Both the position numbers and the translations under genes were made by a program. This document shows, piece after piece, positions 34,278 to 43,322 of a stretch of DNA of 64,000 nt; position 1 is the first letter of the stretch, and every line of letters starts with the position of its first letter. Below the pieces are notes generated by a model. It was not told the origin of the DNA. It saw only the letters and a list, made by a program, of their open reading frames with translations, and did not search any database. The stretch spans positions 1 to 64,000 of the forward strand of contig JAIQFE010000027.1 in the NCBI GenBank assembly GCA_020073445.1. Direction: 5' to 3'. The DNA is from Terriglobia bacterium. GTDB lineage: Bacteria > Acidobacteriota > Terriglobia > Bryobacterales > Bryobacteraceae.

Positions 34278-35738
34278 ATGAGAACGCTATTTTTGAATCC
34301 GCCTTCGTTTGAAGGCTTCGACGGCGGCGCCGGATCGCGCTGGCCCTCCACCCGCGAAATCGAATCGTATTGGTATCCGGTGTGGTTGTGCTATCCGGCC
34401 GGCATGCTCGAAGACAGCAAGGTGGTGGACGCGCCTCCTCACGGTGTCTCCATCGAGCAGACCGTCGCCATGGCCAAGGATTTCGAGCTGATGGTGCTGT
34501 ACACGTCGTCGCCCGGCTTTCATGTCGACGTCAAGATCGCCGAGATGATGAAGGACGCGAACTCGAAGTTGCAGGTCGCCTTCGTCGGGCCTCCCGTGAC
34601 CATCGAGCCGGAAAAGTCCCTGAACGCGACCAAAGCGATCGATTTCGTGGTGCGCCGCGAGTTCGACCATCAGATCGCCGGCTATGCCAAGGGCACGCCG
34701 CTTTCGGAGCTCCCGGGCGTCAGCTACCGGAAGAATGGCGAGATCGTCCACACTCCGGAAGGCCCGGTGATCGAGAATCTGGACGAGCTGCCCTGGGTTT
34801 CGAAAGTCTATAAGCGCGACCTGGACTTCAAGCGCTACAACGTTCCGTTTCTGCTGAACCCGTACATTTCGTTTTACACGTCGCGCGGTTGCCCGGCGAT
34901 GTGTACCTTCTGCCTATGGCCGCAGACGCACTCCGGCCATCGCTGGCGTTTGCGCTCGACCGACGATGTGGCCAACGAGTGCCGCTACGTGCTGGAAAAC
35001 TTCCCTGGCCTGAAGGAAATTTTCTTCGACGACGACACGTTTAACTATAAGAAAGCCCGCACGCTGGAATTGTGCGCGAAGCTGAAGAAGCTCAACTTCA
35101 CCTGGAGCTGCACCTCGCGCGTCACCACCGACTACGAAACGCTCAAAGCCATGAAGGACGCCGGTTGCCGTCTGCTGATTGTTGGCTACGAATCCGGCGA
35201 CGAGCAGATCCTCAGGAATATCAAGAAAGGCGCGACCATCGAAGGCGCCCGCCGCTTTACGAAGGACGCGCACAATCTGGGTCTGGTGGTTCATGGCGAT
35301 TTCATCGTCGGCCTGCCGGGCGAAACGCGCGAAACGTTGCGGAACACCATCGATTTTGCGAAGCAGCTGGACGTGGAAACTATTCAGGTTTCCATCGCGC
35401 ACGCCTATCCAGGCACCGAGTTCTACGATTACGCCAAAGAGAATGGCCTGGTACAGCTCAAGATGTCCGACGATGAAGGCCACCAGCTCCCCAACGTGGT
35501 GTATCCGGGCATCCTTGCCAAGGGCGAGATGGTCGAATGGGTGGAGCGGTTCTACGGCGAATACTATTTCCGTCCCAAGGCAGCCTGGCGCATCGTTCGC
35601 AAGGGAATTTTCGACGGCCACGAGCGCAAGCGGATTTATAAAGAGGCCAAGGATTACTTGAGCCTGCGCGCCAAGCGCAAGAAATACGTCGCCGACGAAA
35701 AGGCTAGCGTCCTGAGCCAAGCCGACGAACGGGTTTAG
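34278..35738 (+). CDS. hpnJ: Hopanoid radical SAM protein HpnJ (B12-binding-domain type)
   Basis: A 486-residue protein with an N-terminal cobalamin-binding-like domain (about 1-170) and a radical SAM domain with C205-x3-C209-x2-C212 (CPAMCTFC) followed by WPQTHSGHRWRLRS. Motifs FFDDDTFNYKK and YESGDEQILRNIKKG match HpnJ closely. In other bacteria HpnJ turns the glucosamine group on bacteriohopanetetrol into the cyclitol ether. Its neighbours, two half-size EamA genes and hpnI, support the assignment. ATG start with AAGGAG about 15 bases upstream. Confidence 0.9.
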   Translation: MRTLFLNPPSFEGFDGGAGSRWPSTREIESYWYPVWLCYPAGMLEDSKVVDAPPHGVSIEQTVAMAKDFELMVLYTSSPGFHVDVKIAEMMKDANSKLQVAFVGPPVTIEPEKSLNATKAIDFVVRREFDHQIAGYAKGTPLSELPGVSYRKNGEIVHTPEGPVIENLDELPWVSKVYKRDLDFKRYNVPFLLNPYISFYTSRGCPAMCTFCLWPQTHSGHRWRLRSTDDVANECRYVLENFPGLKEIFFDDDTFNYKKARTLELCAKLKKLNFTWSCTSRVTTDYETLKAMKDAGCRLLIVGYESGDEQILRNIKKGATIEGARRFTKDAHNLGLVVHGDFIVGLPGETRETLRNTIDFAKQLDVETIQVSIAHAYPGTEFYDYAKENGLVQLKMSDDEGHQLPNVVYPGILAKGEMVEWVERFYGEYYFRPKAAWRIVRKGIFDGHERKRIYKEAKDYLSLRAKRKKYVADEKASVLSQADERV

Positions 35739-35755
35739 CACCGGCGACGCTCCGG

Positions 35756-36151
35756 ATGAACCCCCGACTCCGATGGAAGACGCAGGCCTTCGCGGCCATC
35801 GTCATCCTCAGTAATGCGTTTGGAAATTTGTCCCTGACCTGGGGCCTTCGAAACGGTGTTGGAGAGCTTACGTCACCGCTGTCCTTCCTGCGCGCCATCT
35901 TCAGCCCGTGGGTGAGTCTGGGGATTTGCCTGTTGATCACGTGGATGCTCAGCCGAATGTTCTTGCTGAGCTGGGCCGACCTGAGCTATGTGCTCCCGGT
36001 CACGGCGTTCGGCTACGTGCTCAACGCGGTGCTCGGGCGTGTGTTCCTCGGCGAACAGGTCACGCCGGCGCGCTGGGCGGGTACGCTGCTGATCATGGCT
36101 GGAGTCGTCCTGGTGGGCCTCGGGAATCCAAAGACCGGAGACTCGACGTGA
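35756..36151 (+). CDS. Half-size EamA/SMR-like membrane protein 1
   Basis: A 131-residue protein with about four hydrophobic helices (near 11-30, 40-60, 75-95, 105-125). LSYVLPVTAFGYVLNAVLGRVFLGEQVTPARWAGTLLIMAGVVLVG is the classic second half of an EamA (DMT) repeat. It ends with a stop overlapping the start of a second such gene (GTGA at 36148-36151), so the two are surely cotranslated. A heterodimeric transporter is likely. Within a hopanoid cluster, lipid or lipid-precursor movement is a guess. Confidence 0.82.
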   Translation: MNPRLRWKTQAFAAIVILSNAFGNLSLTWGLRNGVGELTSPLSFLRAIFSPWVSLGICLLITWMLSRMFLLSWADLSYVLPVTAFGYVLNAVLGRVFLGEQVTPARWAGTLLIMAGVVLVGLGNPKTGDST

Positions 36152-36513
36152 AAGCGTGGGGCCTGTTGGCTGTTATCATCGCTTCCACGGTGACGGCCGA
36201 TCTGCTGCAAAGTCACGAGATGAAACGCCACGGGGAGATCCAGGATTTCCGTCTGAGCGGTCTGCGCCGTGTCCTCGCTGTACTCGCCGGGAAGAGAAAC
36301 CTGATCCTGGCCGTTACCTGCATGGCCATTTCCTTTTTCGCCTTCATGGCGCTGGTACAGATAGCGGACCTGAGCTTCGCGGTCCCCGCGTCGGCCGGTA
36401 GCCTGGTGATCGAAACCGTGCTGGCGAGGCTTCTTCTCAAAGAGCACGTGGATTTGCGCCGCTGGATAGGCGCAGCGCTGGTCGCCGGCGGCGTATGGTT
36501 GCTCGCGCTGTGA
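36148..36513 (+). CDS. Half-size EamA/SMR-like membrane protein 2
   Basis: Starts at the GTG at 36148, which overlaps the previous stop. A longer frame upstream is out of phase with the first gene and spurious. The protein has 121 residues and about four helices, ending LRRWIGAALVAGGVWLLAL, again an EamA half. The two halves resemble each other in topology, not closely in sequence. The gap to the GTG of hpnI is 13 bases, so it belongs to the hopanoid operon. Confidence 0.8.
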   Translation: MKAWGLLAVIIASTVTADLLQSHEMKRHGEIQDFRLSGLRRVLAVLAGKRNLILAVTCMAISFFAFMALVQIADLSFAVPASAGSLVIETVLARLLLKEHVDLRRWIGAALVAGGVWLLAL

Positions 36514-36526
36514 TCCAAGAGGCCCT

Positions 36527-37627
36527 GTGATTGTCGAGATCCTCGCCGCGGCTTCCGGCGGCTATCAGCTTCTCGCCACGATCGCGTGTCTCGCATTCCG
36601 AAAGGGGCCAGGCGCCAGGGGCCAGGCGCCAGCGGGAATCAGCGTCCTGAAACCGGTACACGGCGTCGATTCGGCGTTGCGCGATGCCATTCGCTCACAC
36701 GCCCAGCTCGAAGGTGAGTACGAGCTGCTGTGCGGCGTACGACCCGGTGACCCGGCGGCGAAGCTGATCGCCGAGTTCCCGACAGTGAAGATGGTGGAAT
36801 GCACCACCGTTACTCCCAACGGCAAGGTGGGTTCACTGATTGACTTGGCGCGGGCCGCGCGCTATCCGATTCTCGTCGTGAATGACGCCGATATTCGCGT
36901 CGAGCCCGACTATCTCGCTCGTGTGACGGAACCTCTCTCCGATCCGAGCGTCGGGCTGGTCACATGCATGTTTCGCCCTGAGGGAGACACCCTTGCCGCC
37001 CGCTTCGAGGCTTTGGGGGTTGCGACCGACTTAGTTCCGTCCATGATTGTCGCGCGCTCTCTGGGCGTGAAAGATTTCGCCTCGGGAGCCACCATGGCGT
37101 TTCGCCGAACGGATTTGAATCGCATCGGGGGTTTCGAAGCAATCGCCGACTATCTGGCGGACGACTACCAGCTCGGCCACCGCATCCACGGCCTCGGCCT
37201 CAAGTGCGTCTTGAGCGACACCATCGTCGCGACGCACTTGGGAGGCGATTGGGGGGATGTATGGACGCACCAGGTGCGCTGGGCCCGCACCGTTCGCGTG
37301 TCGAAGTTCTGGGGCTACGTAGGACTTCCGCTGGCCTTCGCCTCCGTGTGGGCTTTTGCGCTGGCAGCGGCCGGTGAGTGGGTTTGGGCTGGAGCGCTTC
37401 TGGCCGTGCGAATGGCCATGGCGACCGCAGGTGGGTGGTTCGTGTTGCGAAGCCCGGATGTGTTGCGGATGTGGGTGCTGATCCCGTTCCGCGACTTGTT
37501 AACCGCCGCTGCCTGGCTGGTGGGGCTGTTCGGTAAGACAGTGACGTGGCGCGGCCGGACGCTGGCCCTCGATGGGGAAGGCCGAATTCGTCAGGGCGAG
37601 GGCACCAGTCTCGGATCCGACGAGTAG
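36527..37627 (+). CDS. hpnI: Hopanoid glycosyltransferase HpnI (ceramide-glucosyltransferase-like)
   Basis: A 366-residue GT21-like enzyme starting at GTG. N-terminal membrane segment (about 1-25), then KPVHGVDSALRDAIRSH, the GKVGSLIDLARAARYPILVVNDADIRV block with the DxD-like DADI, ADDYQLGHRI and HQVRWARTVRVSK (the QxxRW-type motif), and two to three C-terminal helices. HpnI adds N-acetylglucosamine to bacteriohopanetetrol, after which HpnK deacetylates it and HpnJ acts. No hpnK is present here. The last 37 bases overlap the convergent transposase frame. The C-terminus seems complete. Confidence 0.88.
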   Translation: MIVEILAAASGGYQLLATIACLAFRKGPGARGQAPAGISVLKPVHGVDSALRDAIRSHAQLEGEYELLCGVRPGDPAAKLIAEFPTVKMVECTTVTPNGKVGSLIDLARAARYPILVVNDADIRVEPDYLARVTEPLSDPSVGLVTCMFRPEGDTLAARFEALGVATDLVPSMIVARSLGVKDFASGATMAFRRTDLNRIGGFEAIADYLADDYQLGHRIHGLGLKCVLSDTIVATHLGGDWGDVWTHQVRWARTVRVSKFWGYVGLPLAFASVWAFALAAAGEWVWAGALLAVRMAMATAGGWFVLRSPDVLRMWVLIPFRDLLTAAAWLVGLFGKTVTWRGRTLALDGEGRIRQGEGTSLGSDE

Positions 37628-38085
37628 GTCTGCAATTGTTCTCCTTGACTGTACAGAACATAGTGCATTGCCCGAGTCAGGCCCTCGGGCGTCAGGATCC
37701 TTCGCGTGCTTCCTCCGTGAGTCCAGTGATTTCTGCCCGGATCTCCGAGTGACCGGGTAGCGTATGCCTTCCAGTCATTGAGGATTCGGCTCGGAGAGGT
37801 CGCCGCGTCCACAATCCCGTGGACGTGGCTTGTCCTTACATGCAGAGCATACAGGACCCAACCGCGAAATTCGCAGACGTTCACAATTGCGTCGCGAACC
37901 AGCACCCGCGATTCGCGAGAGGAGAGAAGATACTTGGCCTGTCTCATCTTGCGGCGCGCGTAGGATTCTAAACCCGGGTTTGGCGGGAGGCGACGCCGTT
38001 CCGCTTGCCGCACATGATCGAAACTTCCTCGGTGGTCGCCCGGAAGGTGAGAACCGTAGCATGTAAAGGTGAGCAAGTACAGCAC
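37591..38085 (-). mobile_element. IS200-like / REP-associated tyrosine transposase (RAYT)
   Basis: A 164-residue Y1 transposase of the HUH class. Visible are the entry LLTFTCYGSHLPGDHRGS, the metal-binding HVH at 87-89 (TSHVHGIVD), the likely nucleophile Tyr108 (KAYATR) and the HYVLYSQGE tail. Such stand-alone copies without a TnpB gene are usually RAYTs that mobilise REP palindromes. A REP pair lies directly upstream at 38126-38194. The frame is intact. It overlaps the hpnI 3' end by 37 bases. Confidence 0.85.
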
Positions 38086-38125
38086 ACTGAGAAGTCAGAG
38101 AAGGGGCCCATTTTTCTTAGGGAGT

Positions 38126-38194
38126 TTCCCCCGCCCTTACGGGCGGGGCTTGACCGCATCGTGACTTAAGCCGCGCCCGTAAGGGCAGGGGGTA
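38126..38194. repeat. Inverted REP pair beside the RAYT gene
   Basis: Hairpin 1 is CCCCGCCC-TTAC-GGGCGGGG (38129-38148) and hairpin 2 has GCCC-GTAA-GGGC (38175-38186). They are inverted copies of one about 25-base REP (revcomp of the second reads CCCCCTGCCCTTACGGGCGCGG), spaced about 26 bases apart, a BIME-like arrangement. A further lone GCCCGTAAGGGT occurs at 33483-33494. Confidence 0.75.
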
Positions 38195-38195
38195 C

Positions 38196-39047
38196 CTACT
38201 GCTTCGACAATCCCTCGGTCAGCTCGATGCGGGTACCGAAGGGGTCGGTGAGGAAAGCGATCTTCAGACCAAACTGCTTGGTCATGTCGGTCGGACCGGA
38301 ATCCATCTTGACGCCGTCTGCCTGGAGCTTCTTGACGAACGCGTCCAGATCCTTGACCTCAAATCCGATGTGATCGAGGAAGCGCCCCGCGGTCGCGGCT
38401 GGAGGAGCCGGGGGAGGAGGTGGAGGCGCGCCGTCCTTACCCTTGCCGCCTCGTCCTGCTCCACCACCCAGAAAATCGATGGTCCCGGGAGGAATCCCGA
38501 CGCCCTTCAATCCGGGCCTTCGTTGTGCCTCCACGCCGCCGAACGTTTTCATGTACCATTCGCGGGCGGCATTCTGATCGGGCACCGTGAGATGGAAATG
38601 GCTGAACGCGGTATCGGTCGGGAGCGAGGTGTCTTCCTGGACCTCGAGGATTACATCGTTGGGCAGAGTCACGAACGCCTGCACATTGGGAGTGACTTCC
38701 TGGACGTGCAGGCCGGCAGCCTCTGCTTTCGCCTTCAGCGCCGCGAAACTCTTCACCGAGAATCCCATGTGGTCCGCGGTGGAGCCCTTGGATCCGCCGC
38801 TAGGCCCCGCCCCTTTCGCCTGGGTCATGATGAAGAAAATGCCCGGGAGCTTCACCATGGTGAGAGGTCCGGCGTTCACCGGCATGCCGCCCAGAACGCT
38901 GATGATAGTTTTCTGATAGGCGGCCGGATCGGCCACCACGATATGGATGTGCCCTGCCGAGATGCCGGTCGGGTTCGGAGGAGCCGTCTGAGCGAAGAAC
39001 GCGACCGAAGCCGCGAGAAGCGAAACAGGTAATAGAAGCCAACGCAT
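38196..39047 (-). CDS. Exported protein with two VOC (glyoxalase-like) domains
   Basis: A 283-residue protein with a signal peptide (to about residue 20, AFFAQ), then VOC-type beta-alpha-beta repeats: one at about 30-130 (GHIHIVVADPAAYQKTI...FLEVQED-like ILEVQEDTS), another at about 145-280 (FSHFHLTVPDQNAAREWYMKTFGG ... LTDPFGTRIELTEG). An unusual Pro/Gly/Lys insert (GRGGKGKDGAPPPPPP) interrupts the second. VOC proteins include glyoxalases and dioxygenases. Export is uncommon for enzymes of this fold. Substrate unknown. It starts at 39047 and ends beside the REP pair. Confidence 0.82.
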   Translation of the reverse strand: MRWLLLPVSLLAASVAFFAQTAPPNPTGISAGHIHIVVADPAAYQKTIISVLGGMPVNAGPLTMVKLPGIFFIMTQAKGAGPSGGSKGSTADHMGFSVKSFAALKAKAEAAGLHVQEVTPNVQAFVTLPNDVILEVQEDTSLPTDTAFSHFHLTVPDQNAAREWYMKTFGGVEAQRRPGLKGVGIPPGTIDFLGGGAGRGGKGKDGAPPPPPPAPPAATAGRFLDHIGFEVKDLDAFVKKLQADGVKMDSGPTDMTKQFGLKIAFLTDPFGTRIELTEGLSKQ

Positions 39048-39068
39048 GGCGGCTATCCTATCACGGAT

Positions 39069-39641
39069 CTAACGGCTGGTTTCGCTTGCCAGGCGGCTCG
39101 CCACGGGGCGATCCTGGCCGGCGTACTTGTTCCCGGCTTTTTTGTGATATGGAACCTCGACTCGTGACGAGAGCTGTTCGAAGGTGAAGGAGCAGATCCG
39201 CATGCCGGGATACAGCGCTACAGGCATGACTCCGAGATTGCTCAGTTCCAGCGTGGCGCGGCCGCGCCAGCCGGGGTCGAACAGGCCCGCGGTCCCATGC
39301 ACGATGATGCCGATGCGGCCCAGGCTCGAACGGCCTTCGAGCCTTCCCAGAACGTCGTCGTCCAATTCCAGGGTTTCTTCGGTGATCGCCAGGGCGAACT
39401 CGCGGGGCTGAAGGATAAACGGCTCGCCTGGTTGGACTTTGATGGTCCGCATCAGATCCTGGATGGCAGTCTTTACCCGCAGATCGATCAGGGCGTGGCG
39501 GCTGTGCTCAAACACGCTAAATTCGTCACCCAGGCGGAAGTCGACGGAACAGCTTCCGAACTGCTCCGGCGGGAGCTCAGGCGCGATCTTGATCTTGCCC
39601 TCGGCGAGGTAGCGCCGGATATCGATATCGGAAAGAACCAT
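39069..39641 (-). CDS. dcd: dCTP deaminase (possibly with dUTPase activity)
   Basis: A 190-residue Dcd with the trimeric dUTPase fold: SVDFRLGDEFSVF, the GRSSLGRIGI segment with the nucleotide-binding serine/arginine and VHGTAGLFDPGWRGRATLELSN with the catalytic glutamate. dCTP deaminase makes dUTP from dCTP. The HxTAG form of the last motif resembles the bifunctional deaminase/dUTPase enzymes, unlike the E. coli HVTAH form. That would give dUMP directly for thymidylate. This is inference. It is divergent from gapA by 76 bases. Confidence 0.92.
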   Translation of the reverse strand: MVLSDIDIRRYLAEGKIKIAPELPPEQFGSCSVDFRLGDEFSVFEHSRHALIDLRVKTAIQDLMRTIKVQPGEPFILQPREFALAITEETLELDDDVLGRLEGRSSLGRIGIIVHGTAGLFDPGWRGRATLELSNLGVMPVALYPGMRICSFTFEQLSSRVEVPYHKKAGNKYAGQDRPVASRLASETSR

Positions 39642-39708
39642 CTCTTGATAATAGAAGATGCGTCCTGGTGATGACAGGAAGCTGCAAGGGGCGTAGCGTT
39701 CTCGTTAA

Positions 39709-40728
<1,020 letters not shown>

Positions 40729-40796
40729 CGCCAAGGGCGATCGGTAATAGGACATATCCTCCGTAGAGGCGTCCCGGGGATGGTCGATGGTCAATC

Positions 40797-41798
40797 ATGG
40801 ACCATCGTGGGTCTCTCCTATGCCCGTTAATATTGCTGACAGCCGCCCTGGCTTGGGCTGACGGCACGCCGGGCGCCCCGCAGCAGGATTTGACCTCCCT
40901 GACGTTGGAGCAACTGCTGAACGTCCGCGTGGAGGGCGCCGCGCTTCATTCGCAGAGCTTGCGGGATGCACCCGCAAGCGTCACCGTCATTACCGCCGAG
41001 GATATCTACAAGTTCGGCTATCGTACGCTGGGCGAAGCCATGGAGTCGGTTCGCGGTTTCCATCTGAATGACAACCGGACCTATCGTTCAGTGGGCGTTC
41101 GAGGCTTCAACCTGCCGTGGGACTACGGCAGCCGCATTCTGGTGATGGTAAACGGCCACAACATGGCCGACCATATCTTCGATTCCATGCTCTGGTTCGG
41201 AGCCGATTTCCCCATCGACATGCATCTGGTCAAGCAGATTGAGATCATTCCTTCCTCGGCGCTGTACGGAAGCAACGGCGAGTTCGCCACCATCAACGTC
41301 ATTACGAAGGAGCCGGAGGAGGCGGGTCCCCCGAACTTGACTGCGCAGTTCGGCAGCTTTGGCGAGAAGAAGGCGCAGATGATGGGGGCTGTGCCGATCG
41401 GCAAGAGCACCAAACTGCTACTTTCTGGCACGGTCTTCAACAACAGCGGGGAAAGCCTGCTCTACTTCCACGGATTAGATACCCCGGAGACCAATCGCGG
41501 AGAGGCCATTCGAATGGACGGCGAGAAGGGCTATCACTTCTTCTCCGACTTCGCCTGGCGCAACTGGAGGGTGACGGCGTCTCTTTCCAGCCGCACGAAA
41601 ATCCAGCCGGTCTCCTGGGGTCCAACCGTGTTCAATGACCGCGGAACGCACTTGGATGAAAGCGCGAACTATGTGGAAGCCGCGGCCGGTAGTTATCCCG
41701 ACTCGTCTTATGACATGGCCGCGATCACGGCATCGGTGAACTCGGCAGTTCCCGCTTTGCCCCCGACATCCGGCGTAGTGTGTTTCCCGCCGGCATAA
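40797..41798 (+). pseudogene. Truncated TonB-dependent receptor (3' end lost, runs into antisense of isocitrate dehydrogenase)
   Basis: The frame codes 333 residues. A signal-peptide-like start is followed by a TonB plug domain (QLLNVRVEGAALHSQSLRDAPASVTVITAEDI ... ALYGSNGEFATINVITK) and only about the first hundred residues of the barrel. A normal receptor has 600 residues or more. From about residue 304 (base 41708) the frame lies inside the 3' end of the opposite-strand isocitrate dehydrogenase gene and reads its antisense. A deletion or rearrangement has probably removed the barrel. Part of the protein may still be made, but not as a transporter. Confidence 0.85.
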
Positions 41799-42715
41799 AC
41801 TTTCTCCACCGCGTGCTGCAGTCGCGCGGCCGCCTCCGGCTCCTTCAGATGGAACAGCATCAGCGCCGACGAAAGCATCATGGCCGTGGGGTTGGCTATC
41901 CCCTTCCCAGCAATATCGGGAGCTGACCCGTGCACGGCCTCGAACACGGCGTCCTTCTCGCCCATGTTGGCTCCCGGGACCATTCCCAACCCGCCGACCA
42001 AGCCGGCCGCCAGGTCCGACACGATGTCGCCGTACAGATTCGGCAGCAGCAGAATGTCGAACGTCTCCGGCCGAACCACCAGTTGCATGGCCGCGTTATC
42101 GACGATCAGCTCTTTGTACTCGATGTGCGGATGCCGGGCCGCGACTTCCCGGCAGCAGCGCAGGAACAAGCCGTCCGACAGCTTCATGATGTTAGCTTTG
42201 TGGATCGCCACCACTTTCTTGCGTCCCGCTTTTTCGGCGTACGCGAAGGCGTACTCGGCGATATTTATGGACGCCACGCGCGTGATCACCTTGAGGCTGG
42301 TCACCACGTCTTTGACCACTTCATGCTCCAGGCCCGAATACAGGTCTTCCGTGTTTTCGCGAAAGATCACCATGTCGATCTTCACGTCATCGAAGCGCGT
42401 GCCGAGTCCGGGCATGGAGCGCACCGGCCGGACGTTCGCAAACAGGTCCAGTCTCTTTCGGAGCGCGACGTTGACGCTGGTGTATCCGCCCCCGACTGGA
42501 GTGGTCACCGGCCCCTTTAAACCCACGTGGGTCCGCTCCAGGCTTTCGATCACGTGGGGCGGCAGCGATACTCCCGCTTTCACAATCAGGTCGGCGTTCA
42601 GCTCGGCCACTTCCCAATCGATGCGGACTCCGGTTGCATCCACCGCGCGGCGGGCTGCCGCTGCGACCTCGGGTCCGATACCATCGCCCGGGATCAAGGT
42701 AACTTTATGAGACAT
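41708..42715 (-). CDS. NAD-type isocitrate/isopropylmalate dehydrogenase family
   Basis: From the ATG at 42715 the protein has 335 residues (VTLIPGDGIGPEV). The family's substrate motif is FRENTEDLYSGLEHEV with the EN-T-E-DLY form typical of NAD isocitrate dehydrogenase rather than isopropylmalate dehydrogenase. Other marks are LKVITRVASINIAEYAFAYAEKAGR, the NLYGDIVSDLAAGLVGGLGMVPGANMG metal/cofactor block and HGSAPDIAGKGIANPTAMMLS. It converts isocitrate to 2-oxoglutarate if the assignment is right. Its 3' end abuts a truncated TonB receptor gene on the other strand. Confidence 0.9.
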   Translation of the reverse strand: MSHKVTLIPGDGIGPEVAAAARRAVDATGVRIDWEVAELNADLIVKAGVSLPPHVIESLERTHVGLKGPVTTPVGGGYTSVNVALRKRLDLFANVRPVRSMPGLGTRFDDVKIDMVIFRENTEDLYSGLEHEVVKDVVTSLKVITRVASINIAEYAFAYAEKAGRKKVVAIHKANIMKLSDGLFLRCCREVAARHPHIEYKELIVDNAAMQLVVRPETFDILLLPNLYGDIVSDLAAGLVGGLGMVPGANMGEKDAVFEAVHGSAPDIAGKGIANPTAMMLSSALMLFHLKEPEAAARLQHAVEKVYAGGKHTTPDVGGKAGTAEFTDAVIAAMS

Positions 42716-42826
42716 CGTTTTATTGTATCGGGACGACCCCAAAGTGAGCAGCTTTTAACGTCCTCCGGCGAAACTTCCGATCGTTTTTCTGGTTTGACCA
42801 TGCAGAAGGCAAGGAGGCCTAAAGAA

Positions 42827-43162
42827 ATGAAACGAATCATCATCGGCATTGTGAGCGGCGCGCTGCTCGCCGGCACTGCGGCGATTTCGTTCGCGCAGGA
42901 TCCACCCAAGGAAACCAAGATCAAGGAGCGCAAAGAGAACCAGCAGAAGCGCATCGCCAACGGCGTGAAGAGCGGTCAGCTGACTCCGCATGAGACCGCG
43001 CGCATCGAGAACAACGAGTCCAAGATCAATAAGGAAGTGCGCCGGGATCGCAGGGATAACGGCGGGAACCTGACCAACAAGGAGAAGGCCAGGGTCAACC
43101 GGCAGCAGAACAAGGTCAGCAAGGAAATCTACAACCAGAAGCACGACGGCCAGACCCAGTAG
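42827..43162 (+). CDS. Small exported charged protein, unknown function
   Basis: From the ATG at 42827, preceded by an AAGGAGG at 42811-42817 (nine-base spacing), the protein has 111 residues. Signal peptide to about residue 23 (TAAISFAQ), then a very polar, helix-prone mature region rich in Lys, Glu, Asn and Arg (KIKERKENQQKRIANGVKSGQLTPHETARIENNESKINKEVRRDRRDN). No cysteines. No family recognised, though many soil bacteria have such short lysine-rich periplasmic proteins. The upstream longer frame has no support. Confidence 0.8.
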   Translation: MKRIIIGIVSGALLAGTAAISFAQDPPKETKIKERKENQQKRIANGVKSGQLTPHETARIENNESKINKEVRRDRRDNGGNLTNKEKARVNRQQNKVSKEIYNQKHDGQTQ

Positions 43163-43322
43163 CGGCCGCAGTGGATTGGAGGCTTGGGGGGGTGGGGCAC
43201 GCGGTCCACCCGGCCTTTGATCATTTTGCGCCGTTCGCCGATGCCCAGCCGCCATTGGCCGAATTCGGCAGGCTAAGCTCCCCGGGTCTTGCTAGGATCG
43301 CTTACGGGAAGATCTGCAGGTC
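43163..43322. other. 160-base gap before the LiaF-like gene
   Basis: GC-rich sequence with runs of G at 43188-43195. No ribosome site pair, terminator with T-tract or repeat was recognised. Confidence 0.4.

Noticed and set aside
35908-36513. A 201-residue frame for the second EamA gene
   Set aside because: The first 80 residues are an out-of-phase reading of the first EamA gene. The GTG at 36148 fits the family and overlaps its stop.
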